Shown: positions 12,233-24,073 of the stretch, piece after piece
Numbering within the stretch: position 1 is the stretch's first letter
Layout of the letters: the number at the start of each line of letters is the position of its first letter
Assembly: GCA_036924285.1 (NCBI GenBank)
Contig: JAYKYS010000018.1
Location: 1,860,001-1,924,000 of the forward strand
Reading direction: 5' to 3'
Source: Asterella californica
Lineage: Eukaryota > Streptophyta > Marchantiopsida > Marchantiales > Aytoniaceae
Length of the DNA: 64,000 nt
Translations under genes and position numbers: made by a program
Notes under the pieces: model-generated
Database searches by the model: none
What the model was told of the DNA's origin: nothing
What the model saw: only the letters and a program-made list of their open reading frames with translations

Positions 12233-12499
12233 ATGGCGTCCAGGGGTGGTCGCTACGTCAACCATGCCAAAACCAAAGTGGACTCCGTTTTGCTCTTGAT
12301 GCTTATTCTGGCAGCTGCAACAACTGTAGCTGCGGCACGGCTTGGGGAGATGCATCAGCTGAGTGAGAAGCTGGACGTTGAACAAGTTGGTGTTCAAGAC
12401 GACTGTGACGGTCCCTTCTGCTCCTGCCTTGGCTGCTCCAATTGCTTCTGTCCTCCGGGGTCCACCACTGGGGTCTTGATCAATTCCCACAAGAATTAG
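12233..12499 (+). CDS. Small secreted cysteine-rich peptide
   Basis: The ORF encodes 88 aa in one exon. A basic N-terminus is followed by a hydrophobic core at residues 17-35 (VDSVLLLMLILAAATTVAAA), a good secretion signal with likely cleavage after Ala35. The predicted mature peptide of about 53 aa starts RLGEMHQL and has an acidic linker. It then has six cysteines in 16 residues (58, 63, 65, 68, 71, 73) spaced C-x4-C-x-C-x2-C-x2-C-x-C, followed by PPG and a short polar tail. This architecture is typical of plant secreted signalling or defence peptides acting in the apoplast. The spacing does not match a family I can name: Bowman-Birk inhibitors, defensins and EPF-like peptides are spaced differently. 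A TATA box upstream and AATAAA downstream fit an intact gene. Function is unknown. Confidence 0.7.
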   Translation: MASRGGRYVNHAKTKVDSVLLLMLILAAATTVAAARLGEMHQLSEKLDVEQVGVQDDCDGPFCSCLGCSNCFCPPGSTTGVLINSHKN

Positions 12500-12744
12500 T
12501 TCCACTGATGGATTTGGCTTGTCACTCGACTCCATCATCTTTTGAGAAGATCACACGAACTCTTGCACCGCTGCAATTGTAATCGGAATGCAAGCTAATA
12601 AGCTAGTCCTTAGTCTTCAGGACAGACAGAGTTCGTGTATTATGTGGAGTTCCCACTATCTCCAAAGTGTAAGCGGCTCCCAGAGGCCTTGGCACTCCGG
12701 AAACTCTAGACTGAAAGTCGAGGTTGCAACGTTGCAACCTTGTC

Positions 12745-12750
12745 AATAAA
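12745..12750 (+). terminator. Polyadenylation signal AATAAA
   Basis: AATAAA lies about 245 bp after the stop of the cysteine-rich peptide gene, a reasonable 3'-UTR length for plants. Confidence 0.4.
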
Positions 12751-13788
12751 CTGGTTTGGATCTCTCCTTGGACTGCGTACTGACAGCACCGAGAGGAAAG
12801 GTGGTCCAGGAAGCAAACCGATTCTAGATCAATCGTTATTCATTACATGGTTTCTCTAATCTCTGTTGTATTGTTCATCTACTTTTGAAGCGCAAACACG
12901 ACATTTGAGTCTTAAATCCAAGATAACTTGTAGCTCTTGACCTTTATGTGAATCCACATTCTTGTACATCTGTTGACTTCAATCTCTGTGTGATACTGCT
13001 TTTACTCCGAGTATGACTACAAGTGCTCTTGGCAAACCGAATACCTTATTTTGCGGTTTTGCCTTCAGAGAACTGAGAAATTTAACCGTAATGCAGAAAA
13101 TGGTTATGGTGATTACTCTTCCTCTCAAACTGAAATCTGTGAAAGAAAGAATCAAACTAAAGCTATTCGCTAGCTTTACAAGTTATGATACATCTCAAAT
13201 CAAACTACTTAGTATTGAAAGAAAAATGTTAAGAATGATTTCGGGATTTCTTAGAGCAGAACAGAATCTTATCTTCGACTCAAAGATCACTACTACTAAT
13301 ATTCTCCTCCTGCTTTTATACTCATTCTCGAGTCGGGGTTTAACTGCTATGAACTGCAGTTTAAGACCTTTAGGGGACTTGGCGTCTAGAGTCTGAAATC
13401 TATCAAGAGGAGAGAACTGTCCAATCAGGTGATAGTCTTGACTGATAGTCAAGATCACCGACAAGCGAACCTACGGTTAGGGTGATCAGTACTTGCCTCG
13501 TTGCATTTGGACGAACATAAACCAATGTGTGAAAAATTGCTTGTTTCCTATGTTCCTAGAGACCTCTTGGTTTGAAGGTGAGAGTAATTTAGCATTGATG
13601 TGATCATGTGAGGATGAAGTTCGATCTTCGATTGTGGCTCCCTGTGCTCAATTTAACCGTCTTTAGTCGCACATCATCCTAATCTGGGCCTAGCTTGAAT
13701 CGCTGACCCTTTGGACATAACCCTTTTCGTGGGTTAAGTGGTAAGCAGTCATTGACAATACTGTTTTTCGTAGACTCGTGTAATTTAG
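12751..13788. other. No gene supported
   Basis: The longest frame (13,013-13,396, 127 codons) shows no domain and looks like chance. It lies between the peptide gene and the tRNA gene. Confidence 0.4.
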
Positions 13789-13800
13789 GAAAAGAAAAAA
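13789..13800 (-). terminator. RNA polymerase III terminator of tRNA-Tyr
   Basis: Directly after the tRNA 3' end, the minus strand reads six T's, then CTTTT. This is a standard Pol III oligo-T stop. Confidence 0.8.
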
Positions 13801-13884
13801 TCCGACCTGCCGGATTCGAACCAGCGACCTAAGGATGGCAGCTAACTCTACAGTCCTCCGCTCTACCAACTGAGCTAAGGTCGG
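13801..13884 (-). tRNA. tRNA-Tyr (GUA) with 11-nt intron
   Basis: The 84-nt gene folds as a cloverleaf. The acceptor is CCGACCT/AGGTCGG with discriminator A, the A box is TAGCTCAGTTGGTAGAG, and the B box is GGTTCGAATCC. The anticodon GTA is at 13,849-13,851. An 11-nt intron (13,837-13,847) sits one base 3' of the anticodon, the usual place. Removing it restores a 7-nt loop and 5-bp stem. The sequence is the canonical plant nuclear tRNA-Tyr. It lacks an encoded CCA, as expected for eukaryotes. Confidence 0.97.
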
Positions 13885-16644
13885 TTTGTGCTCGATAGTT
13901 TGTTTTCTTTTTATATCAAATTTTCCTCTTAAATACAGACAACGTAAACATCATTGACTGCGCGTTCAAAACGATACCGAACCTGAAATCTGCAATGAGA
14001 CAAGTTACAAGTCTATTCATTGGGTCGCGTTTCTTCGAATGAGACAAGTTATGCTGGTGCTCCGCCGCTAGAAGCCTAGAACTGTCAACCAGTGCGGATT
14101 CCTCCTTGATAATTCCGGACTTGCCTTGTAATTTCCTTTCTCTTTTCTTTATCGTTCTTGAATGTATTCAAACATCGTGCTCTAACAAGTAAGTAAGCAA
14201 CACTCTTCTGCAACGAAATTCAAAAAGAATGCAATTCTATCGGCAAAAGATAGAGAGAAGTTGCTCTGATCTCGAAAAGAAGATGATCCGCAGGAAACAT
14301 TCAAGCACTCTATCCCTTCTTGACTGTGCAGAGCGAGGGGTGATCGCTGCTCGGTCACCCGTCTCACGCTGTGCGCCCTTCATCACCTCCCCAGATCCTC
14401 CTCACTTCCGTGGGAGAGCCCAGATGAAGGATTCCATGCTTCAAGTGGAAGTGCCTTCCACATGATTCCGCATGTCCTCTGAGTGAGTTCCTGCTCCGCG
14501 CTCTCTCACACCCGCTTGGGCTACAGGCGACCGCTACACCGCCCGGATGGGAGAGTTGTCGCAGCTGCATTAGAAGATGTCCAGTTTCCAAGTTCTCCTT
14601 TCTATATTGTGTTATATCAAAACATCTAACCAGAGACTCAAAGATAGCTCACTATTCCTGAGTAACTGGCACTGTTCTATATCTGGGCGCTGTGACGCAT
14701 CGGACGAGAATCAGAATATACAGTGGTGTAAAAGTAGGAGCAAATGGGGGATGTCACCCGAGCTTCATCATCGGTGAAACGTATCGCAAAAGGGGACAAT
14801 GCCAGGTGGTCGAGACGACGAAGTGTCCACATTCCCTTCAGTTTCCCCGTTGGCTCTTGCTCTTGGATTTCCGGGAGTTGGGATTATTCCCTTCCTGAAG
14901 AAGATTATTTCTTGCAAAGCGTTTGCTTCCCATTTATGTGAGTCGAACTTAGGTCTCATAAATTACCTCAGCTTTATAATATACCGTTATGATGTTTCGG
15001 TTCGCGGAATAAATAATTCAATTGACAGGTGATCAGTTAACGTAAAGTTTTCCATATTGAGCGATTAGTGCACAAATAACTTGTGAAACCAGATAAAAAG
15101 TTGAACACTTATTCACATTATAATTTTACACTCTTATACATCCAATCTTTTGTCAACTGCCAAGACGTTTTCACTGTACTGACATGGAGTTTTTCCCGGT
15201 TGAAATTTTGCACTAACTCTTTTTAGTTGTGCATTACACGTTTCTGAATTCACCTTCAGGAATCCTACTTCTAAGAGTGGCTTCTACACTTGATTGCATG
15301 TTAAAAGTCATATAAAAAAGCTCACTAAATTAGCTTTCGTAGTTGAGCTAAACAATTTAATACTGTTTTAGAGCATTCATGATCAACTTGGACATCCAAA
15401 AATATTTTTGTAGATTCTTTATTGCCCTACAAAGGCACGTGGTCCACGTAGATATCTAAAACCACACGCGTCGTCGTCTAAAACCGATGACTAACAAAAA
15501 TTGTCTTTAAATTTAGAAGATTTATATTTAGAATAACTTTTTTCTCAAAAATAATTAATAATGATAATATATTTAAAATTTTAACAAATAAAACATATCA
15601 TTTTTAATTCAAATTAATCAAAAGTATCAGTTCATATAAAAATAAGGAGACTCGCGATAAAGATTATAAATTCCAAAATAAGCATTAGTCTTTATAATTT
15701 AAGAAAAAATATGATAACTAAAAATAACCCCTCTTTTAGAAAATCTCTTGACTTTAAAATTTTTACTAAACAAATAAAATACAGTTTTTCTGGACTCAAG
15801 TGTTCTTGAAAATCAGACTACTGAACCACTCGTGTAAACAAATTATGTTGTTGAAGCGCTGGAATTTTTCAATTAGTTTACATGCGCGAGCATTAAAGAA
15901 ACTGAGTGGCTTTTATTTTTGACAAGACAAAAAGCAAAAGTTATGAAAAAAAGTGAAACTTGATTATATCTCAAGCATATGAGGTGAAATCATAATTTCA
16001 TTTGGAATTAATTATTCAATTCAGCTTTAGAGAAAATCGTAATATCACTACGATGTCGTGTAATGAACGGATTTCACAAAGAAATATGGGAGGAGCAAAC
16101 ACAAGTTTCTCTAAAATTATCCGGAATTTTGAGAAACGTCACACTGGTTTTTGTATCGTTGCGATACAAAAAGTCGCATAAGAAAAATGAAGGAGGTCAA
16201 AAGATTAGGATGTGGATAGTCACATATGAAGACGTTGCAACAAGAGGATGACATGAGTATTTGTACATGTTCACTTGGATTTATTACATGCAGATATAAT
16301 GCTGAGACGGCAGAAGATGATGTGACATCTTCTGTAACTAGTTAAACTGGTAATTTGTCAAAGTGACAAGGTGACAAAATGCTGACTAAGAAGAACTGTG
16401 ACAGAGACGCAGTTGATTACAACTCACTATAGGGACACGTGGCAGGTTATATGAGGCGTTTGAAGACCTGTATGCAGCTTGGTGTCTTCGTGCTACAACA
16501 TGTGTACCAAGGCAATTTGATCATCTGGACTGAGCTAAATTGTTTCCTCACGAGAAACTACATAGTACTTCGTTATCCAAGAAAAGCTTCTCGGTTGCAA
16601 TCAATGTCACGTATACATCACATTTTACTCCTTGCGTGGTAAGT
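13885..16644. other. No gene supported; partly AT-rich
   Basis: At 14,080-14,960 several overlapping short frames exist on both strands, none with a recognisable domain. 15,360-15,800 is very AT-rich. The stretch ends at the chromovirus target site. Confidence 0.35.
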
Positions 16645-16649
16645 GAAAT
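16645..16649 (+). repeat. Target-site duplication GAAAT (left)
   Basis: GAAAT immediately precedes the 5' LTR and is repeated at 23,724-23,728 right after the 3' LTR. A 5-bp duplication is standard for Ty3/gypsy integration and fixes both element ends. Confidence 0.9.
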
Positions 16650-17586
16650 TGTAACGCCGTTTGTCTATCTTTGGGGCGATGATTTAACAAAGTACACGTG
16701 GTGTTGGCTGCAGGTCTCAGGAGATTGCGGACTGAAGGCAAGTTAGAAGTATATAGCCAGGGGCGCGAACTCTAGAAAGGGCTTTTTCATCTTTTCATGT
16801 TATGTTGGAAAGGAGTACGGACTGTATCACCAGGAACAGAGAGCAGGGGTTATACAGAAAGCAGAGAGTTGCAAGCGGTAAACATAAATCAGGCCATATT
16901 GAGTGTAGACTCTGGGTGAATAGTTGGAGGTTAAGATTTCAGTGTTGATGTGATCATTGATTTAAGGTTTAGTCTATTGAGTGAAAAATCAGAGCGTTCA
17001 AGGAGAAGTAAAGCTTTCTGGAGTGGAATTCTCACAAGAGAATTGTAGAACAGTGAAGAATTGCCGGTCCAAGAGTTCTTTGTGACCTTGTCAGCAAGTA
17101 AACGCCGTGTAATGAATATGAGCCCTTGATTTTCTCTATTCTATGATAAGCAAGCTTGGATTGTGTACAAAGCTGGATTGGACGCACCTGGTGTGGGATT
17201 GACTTTCTTCGGTGTAATACTTTGCCTTCCTACTTCCTAGCATCCATTAGGCTTCCTAGTCTTGGCTGTGGTCCTTCAGGGATTATTGAGTTCTCACTTG
17301 ATCACCAGTAGCCGAATCGCTTCTCAAATTTTATCAAACCCAGCCCCGAATAGTTTCCACGGTGTTCTGAAACCTGAGATTAGTACCAGAGACCTGCAAA
17401 AGACTAGTTGGTTATTTTAAACCCGTCCGACGGTTATCAAATCCTTGGTGTTTATTAGCGGAAAGTTTAACGAACTGGATCTGGAGACACAAATAAAGTA
17501 CACAGGTCCTCATGGAGGTTCACGTTCGGCGATTCATTGGTTAGAGACAGACGATTCGATTCTGTGATCTGCGGTCGAACGTTACA
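16650..17586 (+). repeat. 5' LTR of the chromovirus
   Basis: It begins TGTAACG and ends GTTACA. A TATA-like GTATATAGCC lies about 100 bp in. It matches 22,784-23,723 along its length with scattered substitutions and a few small indels. Confidence 0.93.
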
Positions 17587-17588
17587 GT

Positions 17589-17600
17589 TGGTATCAGAGC
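17589..17600 (+). promoter_or_regulatory. Primer-binding site (tRNA-iMet type)
   Basis: TGGTATCAGAGC starts two bases after the 5' LTR. This is the widespread plant initiator-Met tRNA primer site for minus-strand DNA synthesis. Confidence 0.9.
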
Positions 17601-17624
17601 AGGTTCAAGTTGAACTTTTGCTGA

Positions 17625-18780
17625 ATGTCGACTAGGATGGACGAGATGAAAACGTTTCTGAAGAAGTTGGAAGGCCGACTTGAGCAAGTGGAAGCTGAGA
17701 ACAAGGTGCTTAAGGTGGATTTAGCTCAAGCAAAAGCGACACAGGAGAAAGAAGCAGAGGTCCCTGCACTACAAGCCGAGCAAGTTAAGGATTTAGCGCT
17801 GCTAGGTGAAGGGGCAGTTGATGCTACTCAAGCAGATAAGAATGAAAGTGCGTCACAGAAAGCGCAAGATAATGTTACGAAAGGTAGCTCAGCCAAAGAA
17901 AGGCACAAGCAGAAAGTGAAGTGGGCTGAACCAGCAACGCCATCATTCTTCAACGATGAGAAAAGCTTTTCCAAGTTTGAGTTATGGGTTACTGAGATGG
18001 AGAATTACTAGGAGAATTTTGATGAACGCAGCTGGTTCACCTATGCTGTTAGTAGACTGAAAGGAGAGGCGAAGGAATGGTATGGAGATCAACAACGGAT
18101 GAGGAGTTTGAACGGTACAACTCCTATGTCCACTTGGCCGGAGTTGAAAGATGAGCTTCGACGACATTTGGTACCAGTGGATGAAGCTACACAGTTTTGG
18201 CTAGAGCTCATTCATTTGAGACAGACAGGGAGTATCAGACAGTACCTCCAGCGATTTTCTGAGTTGGTTACTCGTTTACACATGGTGGATCGCACTGACC
18301 TGTTGTTTCACTTGAAGAAAGGTCTGCAAGGTTTCTATGCTAGTGTGTTTGATAGCTGGGTTATGCGAAGCAGCAGAGAACACTAGGGAGCGTAATTATA
18401 CCGTGCAGCCTTTCAAGTTTCAGCGTGGAACAAGTGGTGGCGAGTCTAATAGAAAATTTTGGTGCAATCCTCAAGGACAAATAGCGTCCTCTCAGAGTAG
18501 AGGTGGTAGAGGACGTGGCGGTGAAAGATTTGGTGCATCTGGAAGAGGATTTCCTCGTGGCTCTCAGTAGCGAGGAGTCACTCATGGTCCCACTCAGACA
18601 CGACCTACTGGATCTTATGCATCCAATGCAGGATCCAACCAAGCTTCGACTTCAGATGCTAGGAGCAGTGGAGCTAGCAGTACTACACCTTCAAGGACGA
18701 TCATCTGTTTTCGATGCGGAGGTGATGGTCATATCACTTGTGATTGTCCTCAACGTTCAACAACGAGCAACGTGCGTGGG
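17625..18780 (+). pseudogene. Chromovirus gag, interrupted
   Basis: The N-terminus (MSTRMDEMKTFLKKLEGRLE) is a probable coiled coil. The capsid-like region follows (GEAKEWYGDQQ, RQYLQRFSELVTRL), then an RGG-rich stretch, and a zinc knuckle at about 18,706-18,750 (CFRCGGDGHITCDC, CX2CX4HX4C) that would bind element RNA. Breaks are an in-frame TAG at 18,009-18,011, a shift of frame near 18,340-18,386, and a TAG at 18,568-18,570. Otherwise the frames stay open, which indicates recent-to-moderate decay. Confidence 0.88.
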
Positions 18781-21700
18781 TTGACAACTGAAGAGACAAC
18801 AAGTGTTGAAGAATCTATTGAGGTGTCTACTGGAGCAGAGGTATGTGCTGGTGAGCATTTGGTAGAGCATGGAGATTTTCTACCGTGGATTGAAGTGAAA
18901 ATAGGAAATCAACAGTGTTGTTTGCTTATAGATACTGGAGCAGATGTGAATGTCTTGGATGAAAAGCTGGTCAGGACCTTAGGTGACTAGAACCAAGATC
19001 ATGAGCTCGTTGTTGGTGAGGTTTGTGCAAGGTAGCACAACCGTTACAGAAAAGCTCATGAGTGTTCTTATTACTGTTGAAGGGGTAACCAGGGAGCATG
19101 AATTCCTAGTTATGAACTTGGGTGATATAATGGAGGGTATCTTGTCATGGTCTTGGTTACAAGAGACCAAGGCAAAGTTAGATGTGCAAGAAGGGAACGT
19201 CATAGTCATGGATCGATGAGGCTTGGATCAACCACATCCATTGATCATAAAGAGAGACCCAAAGAGTCAAACCATACTCCTCGTAAGTTCCAACGAGCCA
19301 AGATGGCATTTCAAATCTGCACAGCCAGACAGTTTAGAAAGCAGATCAAGTCAATAGACGAAGCTTGGGTTGCAGTGATGTCTAAACCCAAGGTGGAGAC
19401 GGATGAGGAAGAACGTGTTGCTGCTCTTCCCATACATCCTGATATGCAAGTATTGATTGAGAGATATTCTCACATAATGCCGGACCAGTTACCAACAGGA
19501 TTTCTTCCAAGGAGAGCCTTAGATCATGCTATTGATTTGGTTCCTGGGGTTGCATCTATTGCAGTGCCATCAAGACGCATGTCGTTTGATGAACTCACAG
19601 AGCTGAAGACTCAATTGAAAGAGTTAGTAGCTCAGGGTATCTTACGACCCAGTATATCATCTTATGCTGCCCTTGTGTTGTTCGTGGTCAAGAAAGACGG
19701 TGGTATTCGCATGTGTGCAGACGATCATGCACTCAATAAGGTTACTGTCAAGAACAAGTATCCTCTTCCTCTCATGGATGAAACCACCGATCGGTTGGCC
19801 ACAGGAAGGTACTTTACCAAGTTGGATCTTCATTCTGGATATCATCAAATCCGGATCAAAGAAGGTGATGAAAAAAAGATGGCTGTAAGGACGAGGTATG
19901 GCTTGTTTGAGTATACAGTGTTGCCATTTGGATTGTCCAATGCACCTGGTACTTTTTGCAGGTTGATGAATGAGATCTTCAGAGATCTCTTGGATGAGAG
20001 CGCTATCGTGTACTTAGATGATATTATCATCTTCTCATCCACTTGGGATCAACATCTAGCAGATGTTGAAACAATGTTTAAGCGCCTAGAAGAACACCAA
20101 TTGTATCTCAAGAAGAGCAAGTGCTCTTTTGTACAAGAGAGTGTGGTGTTTCTAGGATGTTTGATCGATGCGTAAGGTATTCTTCCTAACAGGGCTAATA
20201 TTCGAGCCATTGTTGAATGAAAAAGATCTGAGAGTGTTCATGAGCTCAGATCTTTTCTTGGGTCAGCTACATATTTTTGACGTTTTGTTTATCAATTTGC
20301 GCATAAAGCCGCACCTTTGTTTGGCTTATTGCGTAAAACTTCCAAGGTTGGTTGGAATCCAACCAACCTTGGAGCGTTTCAGGGGTTGAAACAAGCACTG
20401 ACAGAGATGCCCGTGCTAGCTATTCCAAAGACGGGAGAACTTTTCGAGGTTCACGCAGATGCTTCCCAAGGGGTCATTCGAGGAGTGCTGATGCAAGAAA
20501 AGCATCCAGTGGCTTACAAAAGTCACAAGTTTTCAGAAACAAAAGCAAAATGGCATGCTCATGAACAGGAGATGTTCGCAGTTGTTCATTGTCTGAAGTG
20601 TTGGGAGCATTATTTGTTACCAAGCAAAGTTATTGTTGTGACGGACTGCGAGGGTAATACATACTTTCAGAGTAAACCTCGTTTGTCCCGCAAACAACAG
20701 AGGTAGCAAATGGAACTTGCACGTTTTGATATCGAATGACGGTATCAAAAGAGAAAAGAAAATATTCCAGCGGATGTGTTAAGCAGACGTGTCCAGGCGT
20801 TAACAACTCAAGACACAAGTGAAGAGCTTTTGGATCGAATCAGACAAGCATTGTCAGACGATCCTCAAGCTCAGCGTTGGACCAGCCAACAAGAGAGAGA
20901 TCCATTGGTACGTAATCTCTCGTTTCGCAATGGCCTTTGGTTTTATAAGCAAACCAAGGTCTATGTTCCAGCTGGATCTCTAAGGACACTAGTCATGCAA
21001 GAATGTCATGATTGTGAACTGGCTGGACATGGAGGGCAGAATAGGACGTTGCAACGAGTTAAAGAGTAATTCTATTGACCGTCCATGTTGGAGGATGTAG
21101 TCAAGTACGTGCAGACTTGCTTGACATATCAACAAACAACGAACGGAGCGAAGGAGACCTACAGAAGGAGCGAAGGAGACCATTGCCAATACGGAGCGAA
21201 GGAGACCATTGTCAATACCTGATGCATAAGTATGGACTTATGCACAGGTTTACTCGAATCAGGAGGTTTTGATGCTGTGCTAGTTGTCATAGATCGTTTT
21301 AGCAAGCAAGCTCACCTCATCCTTTGTAAAGAAGCAGTGACGTCAAGAGGTGCCGATGAACTGTTCATACAATATGTTTTTAAGTATCATAAGATGCCTA
21401 AAGACATTGTTTCAGACTTGGATAGGAGGTTTGTGGCTGAGTTCTGAAAAGGTTTGTTTCGAAGACTCGGAACTACTCTCAAGTTCAATTCCTTTTATCA
21501 TCTTGAAACTGATGGTCAGACGGAAAAGACGATACAGATAGTAGAGCAAGGGTTGAGAAACTATATCATGCGAGATCAGAGTGATTGGAGCGAGCACTTG
21601 GACTTGGTGGAGTTTACATATAACAACACCAAGCATTCGAGTACAAGATTTAAACCATTTGAAGTGGTTTATCGGGGCTCTCATGCACCTTGGACTCCTA

Positions 21701-22330
21701 TAGCTCTAGCTACCAAGGGGCATGAAAACACAGGAAGGTCAAATCAGGATCCTCCAGATCTAGAGACTTTCATACGTGTACAGAGTACTGTGTTTCAAGA
21801 AGCTAAGAAACACATGGAGAAGGCACAACAACGATATGCCAAGTATGCAAACCGTGGTAGACAAGACGTACAGTTCGAAGAAGGACAGAGAGTCTGGTTG
21901 AGAACCAAGAACTTCAGAATCCCAACAAGGGTGGACTTAGCCAAGAAGCTTCTTCCAAAGTGGGCAGGACTGCTCCTGATCGAGAAGAAGTTAGGTCTTG
22001 TGACCTATAAGTTCAATTTTCTAGCTAGTATGAAGCATTATCATCCCATCATTCATGTTTCTAACTTGAAAATGTTTCGTGAAGAACTAGAGTCGTTGCC
22101 AGGAAGATATCAGAAATAACATCCAGTGTTAGAAGCATAACCAAGCGCTGATGATCTTGAGTTGATTGAGATAGTAGATTATCGAGCATCACCGAATCCA
22201 GATGGAGCTGGAGAACCCGTTACTCAATACCTATGTCGTTGGACAGATAGAGTTCCGAGATTGGTAAGTGAAGCTTGAGAGTACCTAGATGATCTAGCAT
22301 TGTACAAGTTCCAAATAGATATTTTGTGAG
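18781..22330 (+). pseudogene. Chromovirus pol (PR-RT-RH-IN-chromodomain), interrupted
   Basis: The protease active site is in LLIDTGADVNVL (about 18,930). Reverse transcriptase runs 19,300-20,175 with the catalytic YLDDIIIF; the fingers motif reads ADDHALN instead of the usual VDYRALN. RNase H (about 20,385-20,700) has EVHADAS and TDCEG. The integrase zinc region has HDCELAGHGG (about 21,006). The core spans 21,232-21,560 with VSDLDRRF and TDGQTEKT. A degenerate chromodomain (ELIEIVDYRA, TQYLCRW) lies at about 22,160-22,310. Stops occur at 18,988, 20,173, 20,704, 20,737, 21,076, 21,445, 22,118, 22,133 and 22,276, with frame changes near 19,000-19,200. Confidence 0.92.
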
Positions 22331-22693
22331 ACGACGATCTGCAGTGGTCTCTTCCAGCTAAACGGGGGATTGAATCGAGTCAGAAGAGTCATGCAAAAAG
22401 ACCCTTCAAGTACACTGGAACCGAGTAGATCTGGTCAATCTGCTTGTCTAAAGGTGGAGTTATGGTCTGCTGACTGCTTTTGACAGTCGGATGTCAATCA
22501 TGTTTAGGCTGACGCTACTATGGTGTATCATAGTAAGGAGGTGGATAAAAAGAAACTGACGAGTTTACCACCTGGAAGCTAGGGTTTTGTCTCATCCGAA
22601 AACTTCAACGAATGCTCGGTGATGGAGCATAGCTCTGAGAAAAGGCTTAACCTTATCCTGGATGGGGTAGTGTTCCTCTGTATTTGAGGAAGT

Positions 22694-22732
22694 GTTGTTC
22701 CTAAAGTGGTATTAAACCACTTTAGGAACAAC
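22694..22732 (+). repeat. 17-bp perfect hairpin in the element's 3' untranslated part
   Basis: The arms GTTGTTCCTAAAGTGGT (22,694-22,710) and ACCACTTTAGGAACAAC (22,716-22,732) flank a 5-nt loop ATTAA. It lies 51 bp before the 3' LTR, after the chromodomain. Confidence 0.95.
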
Positions 22733-22783
22733 TGTAGATACCGTAGTTCAATGGAAGAACTGCTTTGTGTTGATCGAGACGAT

Positions 22784-23723
22784 TGTAACACCGTTTGTCT
22801 ATATTTGGAGCGATGATTTAACAAAGTACACGTGGTGTTGGCTGCCGGTCTCAAGAGACTACGGATTGAAGGCAAGTTAGAAGTATATAGCCAGGGTCGC
22901 GAATCCTAGAAAGGGCTTTTTCATCTTTTCACTTCTGTTGGAAGGGAGTACGGACTGTATCACTAGGAACAGAGAGCAAGGGCTATACAGAAAGCAGAGA
23001 GTTGCCGACTGTAAACATAAATCAGGTCATATTGAGTGTAGACTCTGAGTGAATAGTTGGAGGTTAAGAGTACCAGGGAGATTTCAGTGTTGATGTGATC
23101 GTTGATTTGCGGTTTAGTCTATTGAGTGAAAAATCAGAGCGTTCAGATAGAAGTAAAGCTTTCTGGAGTGAAATTCTCACAAGAGAATTGCAGAGCAGTG
23201 AAGAATTGTCAATCCAAGAGTTCTTCGTGACCTTGTCAGCAAGTAAACGCCGTGTAATGTATATGAGCCCTTGATTTTCTCTATTCTATGATAAGCAAGC
23301 TTGGATTGTGTGCAACGCTGGATTGGACAGACCTGGTGTGGTGTTGATTTTCTTTCGGTGTAATTACTTTGCCTTCCTACTTCCTAGCATCCACTAGGCT
23401 TCTTAGTCTTGGCTGTGGTCCTTCAGGGATTATTGCGTTCCGACTTGATCACCAGTAGCGAAAGCGCTGCCCAAATTTTATCAAACCCAAGCCCGGAATA
23501 GTTTTCACGGTGTTCTGAAACCTGAAATTAGTACTAGAGACCTGCAAAAGACTAATTGGTTATTCTAAACCCGTCCGACGGTTATCAAATCTTGATGTTT
23601 ATTAGCGGAAAGTTTAATGAACTGGATCTGGAGACACAAATAAAATACACATGTCTTCAAGGAGATTCACGTTCGGCGACTCATTGGACGACTCGATTCC
23701 GTGATCTGCGGTCGAATGTTATA
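22784..23723 (+). repeat. 3' LTR of the chromovirus
   Basis: It starts TGTAACA and ends GTTATA, where the 5' copy ends GTTACA (one C-to-T change at the terminus). It is followed at once by the GAAAT target duplication. No clear polypurine tract precedes it. Confidence 0.92.
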
Positions 23724-23728
23724 GAAAT
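23724..23728 (+). repeat. Target-site duplication GAAAT (right)
   Basis: Matches 16,645-16,649. Confidence 0.9.
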
Positions 23729-23798
23729 ACGCAAACAAAAGCGTACAAGTAAGTATTAAGTGACGGAACATCGCTTCGCTGTATGCGTTCTCACTATG

Positions 23799-23908
23799 GG
23801 GTCAAAGTATACGGGATCAGGAATATATTGTACCGGGAGAAGGTAATTTACCGTAGCGTCCCCGGGACAAGGTCCCGTTAGACCCACGGCAAACCCGTTT
23901 TGACCTTA
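23799..23908. repeat. Small foldback flanking the chromovirus
   Basis: GGTCAAAGTATACGGG at the left and, inverted, CCCGTTTTGACC at the right bracket a CCGGG/ACGGT-rich stretch of about 110 bp. It may be a short TIR element. No coding capacity. Confidence 0.3.
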
Positions 23909-24050
23909 TGAGAACCTTTTATGCGTACGTGGGGTAGCGTTCCCACCGGTGATTTCAGAAGTTTACGACTCAGAATTATAAAAGTTCCCGTATACCAGAG
24001 TTACCCCGTTTCCTACTACGTAGTATTCCCGTAAACGTTTATGGGAACTT

Positions 24051-24073
24051 CACCAGAATGTCACATTCTGGTG
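24051..24073. repeat. Near-perfect 23-bp palindrome
   Basis: CACCAGAATGT and ACATTCTGGTG are perfect reverse complements around a single C. There is no gene on either side that it would clearly regulate. Confidence 0.85.

Larger units (their letters stand above)
16650..23723 (+). mobile_element. Ty3/gypsy chromovirus-type LTR retrotransposon
   Basis: A full-length element of about 7.07 kb has two LTRs of 937 and 940 bp, a perfect 5-bp target duplication, a primer-binding site and the order gag-protease-RT-RNase H-integrase-chromodomain. That order and the degenerate C-terminal chromodomain place it among chromoviruses. Coding regions carry many stops and several frameshifts, so it cannot be autonomous now. 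The still clear LTR similarity argues for moderate rather than ancient age. Confidence 0.95.

Noticed and set aside
19147..19300. Early part of the long plus-strand frame containing RT
   Set aside because: The first ~50 codons are out of the true element frame (the real protease-RT linker is read in another frame here). Only the part from about 19,300 shows RT similarity.
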